A DNA stretch of 64,000 bases from an uncultured Spirochaetales bacterium. Its GTDB lineage: Bacteria > Spirochaetota > Spirochaetia > Sphaerochaetales > Sphaerochaetaceae. The DNA lies in contig CALXKL010000004.1 in the NCBI GenBank assembly GCA_944388965.1, positions 62,001-126,000 of the forward strand, read 5' to 3'. This document shows positions 23,975 through 31,943 of the stretch, piece after piece. The notes under the pieces were generated by a model. It saw only the letters and a program-made list of their open reading frames with translations, was not told where the DNA came from and ran no database searches. The position numbers and the translations under genes were made by a program. Numbering within the stretch: the first letter of the stretch is position 1; each line of letters starts with the position of its first letter.

Positions 23975-25996
23975 ATGTTCGTCGGCGAACTGACCTTCCC
24001 CATCACGCAGATCAAGGGGGTCGGCAAGGTCACCGCCGCCGACTTCGCCTCGCTGGGCGTGGAGAAGGCGTGCGACCTCGTGACGCTCTTTCCAAGAAGC
24101 TACGACGACAGGACGGTCATGCGTTCGCTGAAGGACATGGGCGACGAGGGAGGAACGATCAACACCGCCGTCGCCATAACAGACCACAGCCACTACATGT
24201 CCAAGGGACAGAGGGTTCTGAAGATGACGGCCAGGGACCTGAACTCGGGCCGCACTCTCCACCTGCACTGCTTCGGCCGATCCTTCATGGAGAACGCCTA
24301 CCCCGTCGGCACCAGCTGGTTCATCAACGCCACGGTGACGAAGACGGGAAGCGTGTTCAGCGCATCGGCCTTCACGCTTGGCGCAAGCGAGGAGGCCGTG
24401 GGCATCGGGACGATCCTGCCTGTATACCCGCTGTCGGGCTCGCTCACCCAGAAGACGGTGCGCAAGGCCGTCGACACGATCCTGTCCAACAGGTACATGA
24501 AATTCGACGACGAGATTCCCGAGCGTCTCAGACTCGCCCATGACCTGATGCACATGGACGAGGCCGTCAGACAGATGCACCACCCCGGAAGCATGGGTGA
24601 GCTCGAGAAGGCCAGGAGGACTCTGGCCTACACCGAACTTCTCCATCTGGAGGTGAACCTCGTCAGAGGCAGACAGGAACGTGCGCCGCAGGACAGGACC
24701 GTCGTGGTCTCGCCGCTGGAGAAGAGGCTCGTATCGTCACTGCCTTTCCATCTGACGAAGGACCAGGAGAAGTGTCTGGACGAGATCAGGAGGGACCTGG
24801 ACTGGTCGACCATGAACCGACTGCTCCAGGGTGATGTCGGATCCGGCAAGACACTGGTGGCATGGATCGCCGCGCTGCACATGATAGCCAAGGGCTTCCA
24901 GGTGGCCTTCATGGCACCCACCGAGCTGCTGGCTCGCCAGCATGCAGAAGGGGCCGCAACGCTCATGGAGAAGCTCGGGGTTCATGTGGCCTTCCTCACC
25001 GGCGACGTCAAGGGCCGTGAGAGAGGCTACCTGCTTGACGCCCTGAAGAAGGGCGACATAGACCTGGCGATCGGCACCCACGCCCTCTTCTCTAAGGACG
25101 TGGTCTTCAAGTCCCTGGGGCTCGTGATCATCGACGAGCAGCATCGCTTCGGCGTCGAGCAGCGCCAGGCGCTGAGCCACAAGGGCAAGAAGGTACACGT
25201 CCTGATGATGAGCGCAACCCCCATACCCCGCACTCTGGCCATGACGGTCTTCGGCTCGATGGACATCTCCACGATAGAATCGATGCCGGAAGGCAGGAGG
25301 CCGATTGTCACGCACATAGTCGACGAGCGCAACCGCGACAGGATGTACGCATCGATCGCGGTGGAGTTCGAGCGTGGCCACCAGGCCTACTTCGTCTACC
25401 CCAGGATAGACGACGAGGGCGAGAGTGACCTGAAGGACGTGACCACGATGTACTCGTTCCTGCAGGGCAAGTACCCGGGCATACCATCGGCGCTCATACA
25501 CTCCAGGCTTCCCGAGGAGGAGAAGATCCGCATCCTGGACGACTTCAGGGCGAAGAAGCTGATGTATCTGGTCTCGACGTCGGTCGTCGAGGTCGGCATC
25601 GACATCCCCGATGCCACCTGCATGGTGATAGAGCACGCCGAACGATTCGGTCTGGCGGCGCTCCACCAGCTTCGCGGACGTGTAGGAAGAAGCAGTCTCC
25701 AGAGCTACTGCTTCCTCGTCTACTACGGCAGCCTCACCGAGGAGGCCAAGGCCCGGCTGAAGGTCATGAGGGAGTCCACGGACGGCTTCATGATCGCCGA
25801 GACGGACCTGAAGATAAGAGGGCCCGGAGAGTTCATAGGAAACAGGCAGTCCGGCTTCCTGCGTCTCAAGGTCGCCTCCCTGACCGACGACGTCGAGCTC
25901 ATGGCACAGGCCAAGGCGGATGCGGAGGAGATCGTGAAGGACGACAGGGGGCTTCTGAGGGCGGACAACGCCATGCTCAGACAGCTTCTGGGCTGA
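23975..25996 (+). CDS. recG: ATP-dependent DNA helicase RecG
   Basis: A 673-residue helicase that remodels stalled replication forks and recombination intermediates. It has an N-terminal wedge/OB domain, Walker A GDVGSGKT (about 286-293), the DEQHRFGV box (about 388-395) and motif VI QLRGRVGRS (about 565-573). Length is normal. Its ATG overlaps the region of the yggT stop (TAGGATG), so the two are probably co-translated. Confidence 0.97.
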   Translation: MFVGELTFPITQIKGVGKVTAADFASLGVEKACDLVTLFPRSYDDRTVMRSLKDMGDEGGTINTAVAITDHSHYMSKGQRVLKMTARDLNSGRTLHLHCFGRSFMENAYPVGTSWFINATVTKTGSVFSASAFTLGASEEAVGIGTILPVYPLSGSLTQKTVRKAVDTILSNRYMKFDDEIPERLRLAHDLMHMDEAVRQMHHPGSMGELEKARRTLAYTELLHLEVNLVRGRQERAPQDRTVVVSPLEKRLVSSLPFHLTKDQEKCLDEIRRDLDWSTMNRLLQGDVGSGKTLVAWIAALHMIAKGFQVAFMAPTELLARQHAEGAATLMEKLGVHVAFLTGDVKGRERGYLLDALKKGDIDLAIGTHALFSKDVVFKSLGLVIIDEQHRFGVEQRQALSHKGKKVHVLMMSATPIPRTLAMTVFGSMDISTIESMPEGRRPIVTHIVDERNRDRMYASIAVEFERGHQAYFVYPRIDDEGESDLKDVTTMYSFLQGKYPGIPSALIHSRLPEEEKIRILDDFRAKKLMYLVSTSVVEVGIDIPDATCMVIEHAERFGLAALHQLRGRVGRSSLQSYCFLVYYGSLTEEAKARLKVMRESTDGFMIAETDLKIRGPGEFIGNRQSGFLRLKVASLTDDVELMAQAKADAEEIVKDDRGLLRADNAMLRQLLG

Positions 25997-26077
25997 CCAT
26001 ACATCACACGAGGCATCGGAACCACTACATTGGGCCGCATGCTGCATCAAATGCGCCCATGGTCGGATGTCCAGATC

Positions 26078-26106
26078 TGGACCGTGCATCACAGCGGTGC
26101 TATCCT
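26078..26106 (+). promoter_or_regulatory. Promoter of the HNH gene, leaderless type
   Basis: TGGACC (26078-26083), 17 bp, extended -10 TGC-TATCCT (26101-26106), then six bases to the ATG. A perfect 12-bp palindrome TCCAGATCTGGA (26070-26081) overlaps the -35 box and could be an operator. The rest of 25997-26112 holds nothing else I can see. Confidence 0.6.
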
Positions 26107-26112
26107 GGCGAC

Positions 26113-27069
26113 ATGAACGGAATGGCGGAGAGGCAGCAGGGGTATTCCAGAAGACTGGTGAACGCACTACGCGTCGGCCAGACCTGCACGCTGTCCGACA
26201 TAGCAGGGCTTCTGGACCGGCAGACGAATGCGCTGGCTGGACGCGGAGTCTACAGAAACACAGGAGCCGACTGCTTCGTCATATTCGTCACCCTGGACAA
26301 GAAGCCTGATGCTACACAGTACCGCGATCATCTCTTCGAACCCTCCTGTCTCCTGTTCTGGGAAGGACAGACCAAGGTCAGGATGGCGGAAGACGGATTC
26401 GCAAGAGGACTGGACTGCCATGTATTCATCCACAATACGACGAAGACCCCATACAGGTACTATGGACGGGCCGTCACGCTGAGAAGCCGGATCAACCCGG
26501 TTGGGACGCCATCCCAGTTCGTCCTCTACCTGCCGGAGTACGACGCGATCCATCATGGCGCATCCACAGCGGATGGAGCTGCGGATGTCGAAATGGAATA
26601 CGGATATGGGTCGACGGATCGCAAGGGGATACAGACACTCAGGACCAGACAGAACGAATACAGGAACAATGTCGTCACCCTATGGCATGGCAGATGCGCA
26701 GTGACCGGCGTCGACGAGACCTCCTGGCTGATCGCCAGCCATATCAAGCCATGGCGGGAGTCGACGGACAGGGAGAGGGTGGATCCAAGGAACTCCTTGC
26801 TGCTGTCGCCGAACTATGACAAGCTTTTCGACCGGGGAGTCATCTCCTTCCGCCCAGACAACGGCAGAATCATCCTGCCTGCGAGCATGTCCCACAGCTT
26901 CTGGAAGAACCTGGATGCGCTTGGAATCACCGATGAAAGTACGCTGGAGTTCGTTCCACATGGAACCGACGGGTATCTGGAGTACCACCGAAGATACATA
27001 TTCGGATACAGTCCTTCCTCCAGGTTCGATGCGGATGAGCTGGTGGCACAGATGCTGCCCATCGCCTGA
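26113..27069 (+). CDS. DUF3427-like/HNH endonuclease
   Basis: A 318-residue protein. The N-terminal half (FVTLDKKPDATQYRDHLFE near 58-76; LFWEGQTK near 81-88; YRYYGRA) resembles the DUF3427 domain found with helicases and restriction proteins. The C-terminal half is an HNH nuclease: CAVTG, LIASHIKPW with His210, DPRNSLLLSP, and YDKLFDRGVISF. Such proteins are often type IV-like or stand-alone restriction nucleases. Codon and base composition look less GC-rich than its neighbours, consistent with acquisition. A longer frame starts at 26059, but the promoter geometry points to the ATG at 26113. It converges with the MntA-HepT-like gene 9 bp away. Confidence 0.8.
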   Translation: MNGMAERQQGYSRRLVNALRVGQTCTLSDIAGLLDRQTNALAGRGVYRNTGADCFVIFVTLDKKPDATQYRDHLFEPSCLLFWEGQTKVRMAEDGFARGLDCHVFIHNTTKTPYRYYGRAVTLRSRINPVGTPSQFVLYLPEYDAIHHGASTADGAADVEMEYGYGSTDRKGIQTLRTRQNEYRNNVVTLWHGRCAVTGVDETSWLIASHIKPWRESTDRERVDPRNSLLLSPNYDKLFDRGVISFRPDNGRIILPASMSHSFWKNLDALGITDESTLEFVPHGTDGYLEYHRRYIFGYSPSSRFDADELVAQMLPIA

Positions 27070-27078
27070 TGAAGTCTT

Positions 27079-27723
27079 TCACCACATCCGTTCTTTAAGA
27101 ATCCTGCACAGCCGTTTCAGCATGGGCAGATATTCGTCCCGGATTCTTGCAGCCACCTCGATCGCCACCGCCTCGTCATAGACATGGGATGTGATATTCC
27201 GGGCATTGACCATGCCGATCCACGAAGGGTTACCGTCTATAAGGCCTGCAGAGAATGCACATTTCATGACCGCTTTCGGAGAATCGATATTGTCGTACCC
27301 CTCATTGATGAGATAGTCGCGGGTGCATTTCCACATGAGATGCTGTGAGAACTCGAATCTATGGATCACTGCATCCCGGACAATCGAAAGTCTGTCGTCT
27401 GCCATCTCATCGACTGCCTCTTCAAGGCTGTCGACAGCCTTCTCGAAATGATCAAGCCTCTCATGTGCCCTATCCATGATCACCTTTCCATCCTTCAATA
27501 TGTTCTCGAGCAAGGCCGGGGACGTGGCAGGTGTGACGAACACCACGTCAAACGAGTACACGCTCTCCAGGTCTTCCATGCGGGCATGGAATTCATCCTG
27601 TCTATCTTTCCCAAGCCCGAATACGGCGATGCCCACATCGCTGTTCGCCCTCGCGTCCCCTCTTGCCCTGGAACCGAAGAGGATGACGGAAACGGCGCCT
27701 AGGTCCCCGGCTATCGCCGCCAC
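27079..27723 (-). CDS. Single-chain MntA-HepT-like protein (nucleotidyltransferase plus HEPN)
   Basis: A 214-residue fusion. The N-terminal part is a minimal nucleotidyltransferase with GS-X10-D-X-G (Gly17-Ser18, Asp29, Gly31); the usual GS-X10-D-X-D has Asp at the last position. Asp59 in SFDVVF may be the third acidic residue. The C-terminal part is a HEPN domain with R175-NITS-H180-V-Y182, the RX4HXY motif of HepT RNase toxins whose Tyr is AMPylated by MntA. In most genomes these are two genes forming a toxin-antitoxin pair. The start is uncertain: GTG at 27723 is used, but the frame stays open upstream to the -10 box and reads like a genuine helix. Confidence 0.78.
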   Translation of the reverse strand: MAAIAGDLGAVSVILFGSRARGDARANSDVGIAVFGLGKDRQDEFHARMEDLESVYSFDVVFVTPATSPALLENILKDGKVIMDRAHERLDHFEKAVDSLEEAVDEMADDRLSIVRDAVIHRFEFSQHLMWKCTRDYLINEGYDNIDSPKAVMKCAFSAGLIDGNPSWIGMVNARNITSHVYDEAVAIEVAARIRDEYLPMLKRLCRILKERMW

Positions 27724-27762
27724 CTGAGAACAGATTCTCCTGAGCCTTGCATCCGTGTGGAT

Positions 27763-27792
27763 ATGATAGCATGGATTCCCCTGTACTGTCCT
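27763..27792 (-). promoter_or_regulatory. Promoter of the MntA-HepT-like gene
   Basis: Minus strand AGGACA (27792-27787), 18 bp, extended -10 TGC-TATCAT (27768-27763). Ten bases further is an ATG (27752) that opens a 13-codon ORF ending at 27711, out of frame with the main gene. Confidence 0.45.
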
Positions 27793-27818
27793 GCCATCGG
27801 GAAGACAGGGCCCACCTG

Positions 27819-27847
27819 TGGACAGTCTGGTGAAAATTGACTATGAA
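27819..27847 (+). promoter_or_regulatory. rsmD promoter, leaderless type
   Basis: TGGACA (27819-27824), 17 bp, TATGAA (27842-27847), then seven bases to the ATG at 27855. This supports the third candidate start over the TTG at 27837 and the ATG at 27843. Confidence 0.6.
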
Positions 27848-27854
27848 TTCCGGT

Positions 27855-28400
27855 ATGAGAATCACAGGTGGACAATACGTCAGACGCACCATAGTCTGCC
27901 CTCCGGGTGTGATCCGTCCCGCCATGGACAGGATGAGGGAGAGCCTCTTCTCCATACTCGGACCTCTTGACGGCATGTCGTTCCTCGACCTCTTCTCCGG
28001 CTCTGGCTGCGTGGCCATCGAGGCGGCAAGCAGAGGGGCAAGCCCCATACACCTGGTGGAAGGGGACAGGGGCAAGAAGGAGACGATAGAAGGCAATCTC
28101 TCGTTCGTCCAGGAGGACAGGCATCTGTTCATCATGGACGTGGGCCGCTATCTGGCATCATGCACGAGAAGGTACGACATCATCTACGCCGACCCGCCCT
28201 TCCGCATGGAGGGCAAGATCGATCTTGCGCGCAAGGTGTCCGACTACGGACTGCTGGAGGATGGAGGGCTCTTCATCATCCACTTCCCCGAAGAGGAGGA
28301 CAGGTCCTGGCCCGAGACGGTCGGAGAGCTGCACCTGAGCGACAGACGCAAGTACGGACGCTCCATACTGAGATTCTACCGGAAGGAAGACAAGTCATGA
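27855..28400 (+). CDS. rsmD: 16S rRNA (guanine966-N2)-methyltransferase RsmD
   Basis: A 181-residue SAM-dependent methyltransferase that modifies 16S rRNA. It starts MRITGGQYVRR, the usual RsmD N-terminus. The SAM site is FLDLFSGSGCVAIEA (about 45-59), and the catalytic motif IIYADPPF lies near 112-119. The promoter geometry and family alignment both favour the ATG at 27855. It overlaps the thioesterase gene by 4 bp (ATGA). Confidence 0.92.
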   Translation: MRITGGQYVRRTIVCPPGVIRPAMDRMRESLFSILGPLDGMSFLDLFSGSGCVAIEAASRGASPIHLVEGDRGKKETIEGNLSFVQEDRHLFIMDVGRYLASCTRRYDIIYADPPFRMEGKIDLARKVSDYGLLEDGGLFIIHFPEEEDRSWPETVGELHLSDRRKYGRSILRFYRKEDKS

Positions 28401-29218
28401 ACATGAGAATCACGGACGAGAACAAGGCGATACTGGACTACAGTCTCACATGCGGCGACGTGGACGGACACTCCACGACCAGACTGGGAGCATACGAGAA
28501 CCTGGTACAGGAGGCTGCAGGCCTGCATGCCACCATGAGAGGCATCGGCATCTACGACCTGCAGAAGGAGAACCGGACCTGGGTCATAGCCCGCAGCCGC
28601 ATGGAGATATTCCACTACGACATGTGGCCGCACGACCTCACCGTCACGACCTGGGCACAGGACTCCACAGGCTTCAACTGCCCCCGTCATGTCGAGGCGT
28701 GCAACGCACAAGGCGAGAAGCTGTTCGAGTGCGAGACCAAGTGGGCCGTCATAGACTTCAGCACGGGACGACCTCTCAAGGCCACGCTCATCAGCGAGAG
28801 GCTGATGACCCCGCCGGCCGAGCTGCAGGGGGTCTCGAAGCTGCCTCCGCTTGGAGACGAGGATGCGGCAAGCCAGACGATACTCTTCCGCTATGCCCCT
28901 CAGATCCGCTATCTGGACACGGACCTGAACAGGCACGTGAACAACCTGACCTACTTCAACTGGTGTCTGGACGCCCTGCCCGACTCGTTCCGGGACGCCT
29001 ACAAGCCGTCGCTCGTGGATGTCAGGTGGATAAAGCAGTGCTACCGTCACGACAACCTGACCGTGATCGCCAGGGCGGCGGATGCAGCCGAGCTGGAGAA
29101 GGACGAACCCGGACTCTGGTTCGACATCATCCGCACCGAGGACAGCGGTGCGACGACCAAGGTGTTCGATGCCTGGATGACATGGAAGCGGCGCGAGGTC
29201 ATCTGCGCCCAGGCATGA
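28397..29218 (+). CDS. Acyl-ACP thioesterase
   Basis: A 273-residue double hot-dog protein of the FatA/FatB family, which releases fatty acids from acyl carrier protein in the cytoplasm. Landmarks are TWVIARSRMEIFHYDMW (first hot-dog), LDTDLNRHVNNLTYFNW (the catalytic-loop Asn/His region of the second) and LVDVRWIKQCYRHD. The ATG overlaps the rsmD stop, with GGAAGGAAG before it. The coupling to rsmD seems one of position only. Confidence 0.9.
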   Translation: MNMRITDENKAILDYSLTCGDVDGHSTTRLGAYENLVQEAAGLHATMRGIGIYDLQKENRTWVIARSRMEIFHYDMWPHDLTVTTWAQDSTGFNCPRHVEACNAQGEKLFECETKWAVIDFSTGRPLKATLISERLMTPPAELQGVSKLPPLGDEDAASQTILFRYAPQIRYLDTDLNRHVNNLTYFNWCLDALPDSFRDAYKPSLVDVRWIKQCYRHDNLTVIARAADAAELEKDEPGLWFDIIRTEDSGATTKVFDAWMTWKRREVICAQA

Positions 29219-29230
29219 CGACGGTCTTTG

Positions 29231-29267
29231 TTGACAAGTTGCGGCAGGAGGTCTAGAACTCCTGCCG
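29231..29267 (+). promoter_or_regulatory. Promoter overlapping a hairpin, upstream of the MATE gene
   Basis: TTGACA (29231-29236), 17 bp, TAGAAC (29254-29259). The -10 box lies inside a perfect 9-bp inverted repeat (CGGCAGGAG at 29242-29250, CTCCTGCCG at 29259-29267). The repeat may be an operator, or a hairpin ending the thioesterase transcript. Confidence 0.5.
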
Positions 29268-29292
29268 TATCCGTTTCATGAGGAGGACACAC

Positions 29293-30666
29293 ATGCCACT
29301 ACCCACCTCGCACAGAATCGACATGCTGCACGGGCCTCTGGTCACCAGGATCATAGCCTTCGCGCTCCCGATCGCGGCCAGCAGTCTGCTCCAGCAGCTG
29401 TTCAACTCCGTCGACCTGGCGGTCGTTGGACACTTCGCCCGGCAGGAGGCGCTGGCGACGGCGGCGGTAGGCTGCAACAGCTCGGTGATCAACCTGATCG
29501 TCAACCTCTTCGTCGGAGTCTCGGTGGGTGCGAACGTGGCGGTCTCCACCGCCATAGGCCAGAAGGACGAGAAGCGGGCCTCCAGCGCCATACACAGCTC
29601 GATGACGGTAGCCATCGTCTCGGGCGTGTTCCTGCTTGCACTCACGCTCGTCGTTGCACGTCCCATCCTCACATTGATGGACACGCCACCGGAGGTGCTG
29701 CCCATGGCGGTGGAATACCTCAGGATATATGCGCTGGGCATGCCGTTCATCATGGTCTACAACTTCGCATCGGCCATCCTCAGAAGCATAGGCGACACGC
29801 GCCGCCCGCTGTTCTGCCTCACCTGCGCAGGCGTCCTGAACGCGGGACTGAACCTCCTGCTGGTCATCGTCTTCCATCTGGACGTCGCCGGAGTCGCCAT
29901 AGCCACCGTCGTGTCGAACGTCGTGAGCTCCACGCTGGTCGTGGTCTTCCTGCTACGGGAGAAGGGCTTTGCCAGACTGGATCTCCGCAAGCTCGGCGTA
30001 AGACGGGACGATCTGTCCAGGATTCTGCGCATCGGGCTTCCCGCCGGCCTGCAGTCGGTGGTCTTCAGCCTGTCCAACGTGATCATACAGAGCAACCTCA
30101 ACGGACTTGGCGCCACTGTGGTTGCCGGATCGGCCGCCGGTGCGAACTACGAGAGCTTCGCCTACTTCGTCGTGTCGGCCTTCTGCCAGGCGGCGGTGAC
30201 ATTCACCAGCCAGAACTACGCCGCGGGGCAGTACAGGCGCTGCAACAGGATCTTCCGCTCCTGTCTGGCCTGCGCAATGATCTCCTCGGCGGCCCTGGGA
30301 TGGCTGTTCATATGGCAGCGTCCGTTCTTCGCATCGCTGTTCACAGGGGATGCGGAGGTGGCCGTGTACGCACAGACGAGGATGGCGATCACGCTCTCGC
30401 TGTACTTCATACTGCCCACATACGAGATAGGAGGCTCCGCGCTTCGCGGCATGGGCTATTCGCTCACGCCTGCGCTGATGACCGTCGTGGGCACCTGTCT
30501 GTTGAGGATATTCTGGGTCTTTGCCGTGTTCCCCATATTCGGCACGTTCGAGAGTCTGCTGGCGGTCTACCCGGTATCGTGGTCGATCACGGGTATCGCC
30601 GTCCTCACCAGCTACTTCATCCTCAGAGGCAGGGCCTACAGGAGACACCACCCCGCCCATCAATAG
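29293..30666 (+). CDS. MATE-family efflux transporter
   Basis: A 457-residue membrane protein with about twelve hydrophobic segments, in two repeated halves. Landmarks are LPIAASSLLQQLFNSVDLAVVG near the N-terminus and RIGLPAGLQSVVFSLSNVIIQ at the start of the second half. MATE exporters use Na+ or H+ gradients to expel drugs or metabolites. GAGGAGG precedes the ATG at 29293; an upstream ATG at 29278 is less likely. Substrate unknown. Confidence 0.92.
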   Translation: MPLPTSHRIDMLHGPLVTRIIAFALPIAASSLLQQLFNSVDLAVVGHFARQEALATAAVGCNSSVINLIVNLFVGVSVGANVAVSTAIGQKDEKRASSAIHSSMTVAIVSGVFLLALTLVVARPILTLMDTPPEVLPMAVEYLRIYALGMPFIMVYNFASAILRSIGDTRRPLFCLTCAGVLNAGLNLLLVIVFHLDVAGVAIATVVSNVVSSTLVVVFLLREKGFARLDLRKLGVRRDDLSRILRIGLPAGLQSVVFSLSNVIIQSNLNGLGATVVAGSAAGANYESFAYFVVSAFCQAAVTFTSQNYAAGQYRRCNRIFRSCLACAMISSAALGWLFIWQRPFFASLFTGDAEVAVYAQTRMAITLSLYFILPTYEIGGSALRGMGYSLTPALMTVVGTCLLRIFWVFAVFPIFGTFESLLAVYPVSWSITGIAVLTSYFILRGRAYRRHHPAHQ

Positions 30667-30863
30667 TGGGGCGGCCTTCTTGAAGGCCTGTTCGGGGTGC
30701 CGACCTCCTCGATCAGGGAGTTCAGCCGCTCGTCCAGACGCTCGAGCGCCAGGTTGAGCTGGTCTATCGTCCTCTGCTGTTCGACGACCACCTCGTCGAG
30801 CTCCGCAACGGTGGCCTCGAGGTAGCTTATCTTCACTTCGAGCTTCTCGATCTCTTCTTCCAT
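30660..30863 (-). CDS. slyX: SlyX-family coiled-coil protein
   Basis: A 67-residue SlyX-like protein: a single heptad-rich helix (EIEKLEVKISYLEATVAELD, QQRTIDQLNLALERLDERLN) and a basic tail RPSRRPPHY typical of the family. Function unknown. It overlaps the end of the MATE gene by 7 bp on the other strand. The ATG at 30863 follows a TAGAAT box by seven bases; a GTG at 30869 is the alternative. Confidence 0.82.
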   Translation of the reverse strand: MEEEIEKLEVKISYLEATVAELDEVVVEQQRTIDQLNLALERLDERLNSLIEEVGTPNRPSRRPPHY

Positions 30864-30870
30864 GCCCACG

Positions 30871-30900
30871 ATTCTAGCCCGCGGCGGCCCGTCTTTGCAA
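30871..30900 (-). promoter_or_regulatory. slyX promoter, leaderless type
   Basis: Minus strand TTGCAA (30900-30895), 18 bp, TAGAAT (30876-30871), then seven bases to the ATG. The -35 box overlaps the palindrome at 30896-30915. Confidence 0.6.
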
Positions 30901-30915
30901 CAAAACCTTGTTGCA
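30896..30915. promoter_or_regulatory. Operator candidate 1 of the WYL regulator
   Basis: Perfect inverted repeat TGCAACAA-AACC-TTGTTGCA. With the repeat at 30940-30957 it brackets a TAGAAT box at 30931-30936 that would serve the regulator gene. Confidence 0.6.
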
Positions 30916-30939
30916 TGTGCGTTCCTGAGTTAGAATTCT

Positions 30940-30957
30940 GTTGCAAGGTGTTGCAAC
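30940..30957. promoter_or_regulatory. Operator candidate 2 of the WYL regulator
   Basis: Perfect inverted repeat GTTGCAA-GGTG-TTGCAAC, directly after the predicted -10 box. Its arms share TTGCAA/TTGC with the first site, as expected for one regulator. Confidence 0.6.
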
Positions 30958-30989
30958 GCAAGGAGAAGGCATCAGTGAAAGGAGAACGC

Positions 30990-31943
30990 GTGGCACAGCT
31001 GGAGCTTCTGCTCCGAAGCCATCCCGAAGGACTCAGGAGAGCCGAGATCGCCAGGAGACTGGGTGTACACCGCTCCACGATATCGCGCTATGTCGAGGAC
31101 CTGTCGAAGCACATAGACATCTACGAGGAGAACAACCTCATCAAGATCAGGCAGAAGGACGACGAGGAGAGCATGGCGCTGTCGGTATACGAGAGCCTGG
31201 CCTTCAACATGAGCGCAGAGATCCTCGCATCAAACGCCGACATCCAGAACCCCCACCTTGCATCGGGCCTGCGCAAGATCGCGATGAACATGCACTCCTA
31301 CGCCCCCAAGGTCAGCGAGAACATACTGCAGGTGGCGGAGAGGATCGACCAGCAGGTGGCAAGCAACAGGAGCCTGTCCACCCGCTTCAACAAGATACTA
31401 GAGGTGCTCATAGACGCCTGGGTCACAGGCCGCATGGTGCGCCTGACGACCACGGGCAAGGACGAGGAGATAGAGCTCGCCCCCTACTTCATCGGCTTCA
31501 GGGAGGACGAAGAGGAGGCGCGCCGCCCGATAACCGTCACCGGAAGGCTACGCCACACGAAGGACGTCGTCACGCTGGACATCTCCACGATAGAGGAGGC
31601 GGTCCTCCTGGACGAGACCTACACGATCCCGGACAACCTCAAGCCCTTCCGCATGACGAAGGACGAGGAGGGCGGCTACGACGCCATAGACATGATCCCG
31701 CTCGTGCTCCGCCTGAAGGAGAAGTCGGCCCTGAACGCCTTCTCGGGCATCGTCCACACCCCGTTCTCCTTCTCGCATGACGAGGACGGCTGTCTCGTGT
31801 GCTCGTTCAAGGCGGAGAACTCGATCGAGCTGATGATGCGCCTGTTCCAGTGCGGCACCGCCCTGGCCGTGCTATCGCCTGAAGGCTACAGGAGGAAGTA
31901 TCTGACGTACATGAAGGACATCCTGTCGCAGTACGACGAGTAG
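30990..31943 (+). CDS. YafY/WYL-type transcriptional regulator
   Basis: A 317-residue regulator. The N-terminal helix-turn-helix is GLRRAEIARRLGVHRSTISR (about 13-32). The middle and C-terminal parts fit the WYL sensor and WCX extension, though the W-Y-L residues themselves are not obvious. The frame is open from 30915; I chose the GTG at 30990 since AAAGGAG lies five bases upstream. Two palindromes flank its promoter and suggest autoregulation, perhaps with slyX. WYL proteins respond to nucleotides or nucleic acids; the ligand here is unknown. Confidence 0.8.
   Translation: MAQLELLLRSHPEGLRRAEIARRLGVHRSTISRYVEDLSKHIDIYEENNLIKIRQKDDEESMALSVYESLAFNMSAEILASNADIQNPHLASGLRKIAMNMHSYAPKVSENILQVAERIDQQVASNRSLSTRFNKILEVLIDAWVTGRMVRLTTTGKDEEIELAPYFIGFREDEEEARRPITVTGRLRHTKDVVTLDISTIEEAVLLDETYTIPDNLKPFRMTKDEEGGYDAIDMIPLVLRLKEKSALNAFSGIVHTPFSFSHDEDGCLVCSFKAENSIELMMRLFQCGTALAVLSPEGYRRKYLTYMKDILSQYDE

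Noticed and set aside
26059-26112. Upstream start for the HNH gene
   Set aside because: The -35 and -10 boxes lie within this stretch, so it would not be transcribed.
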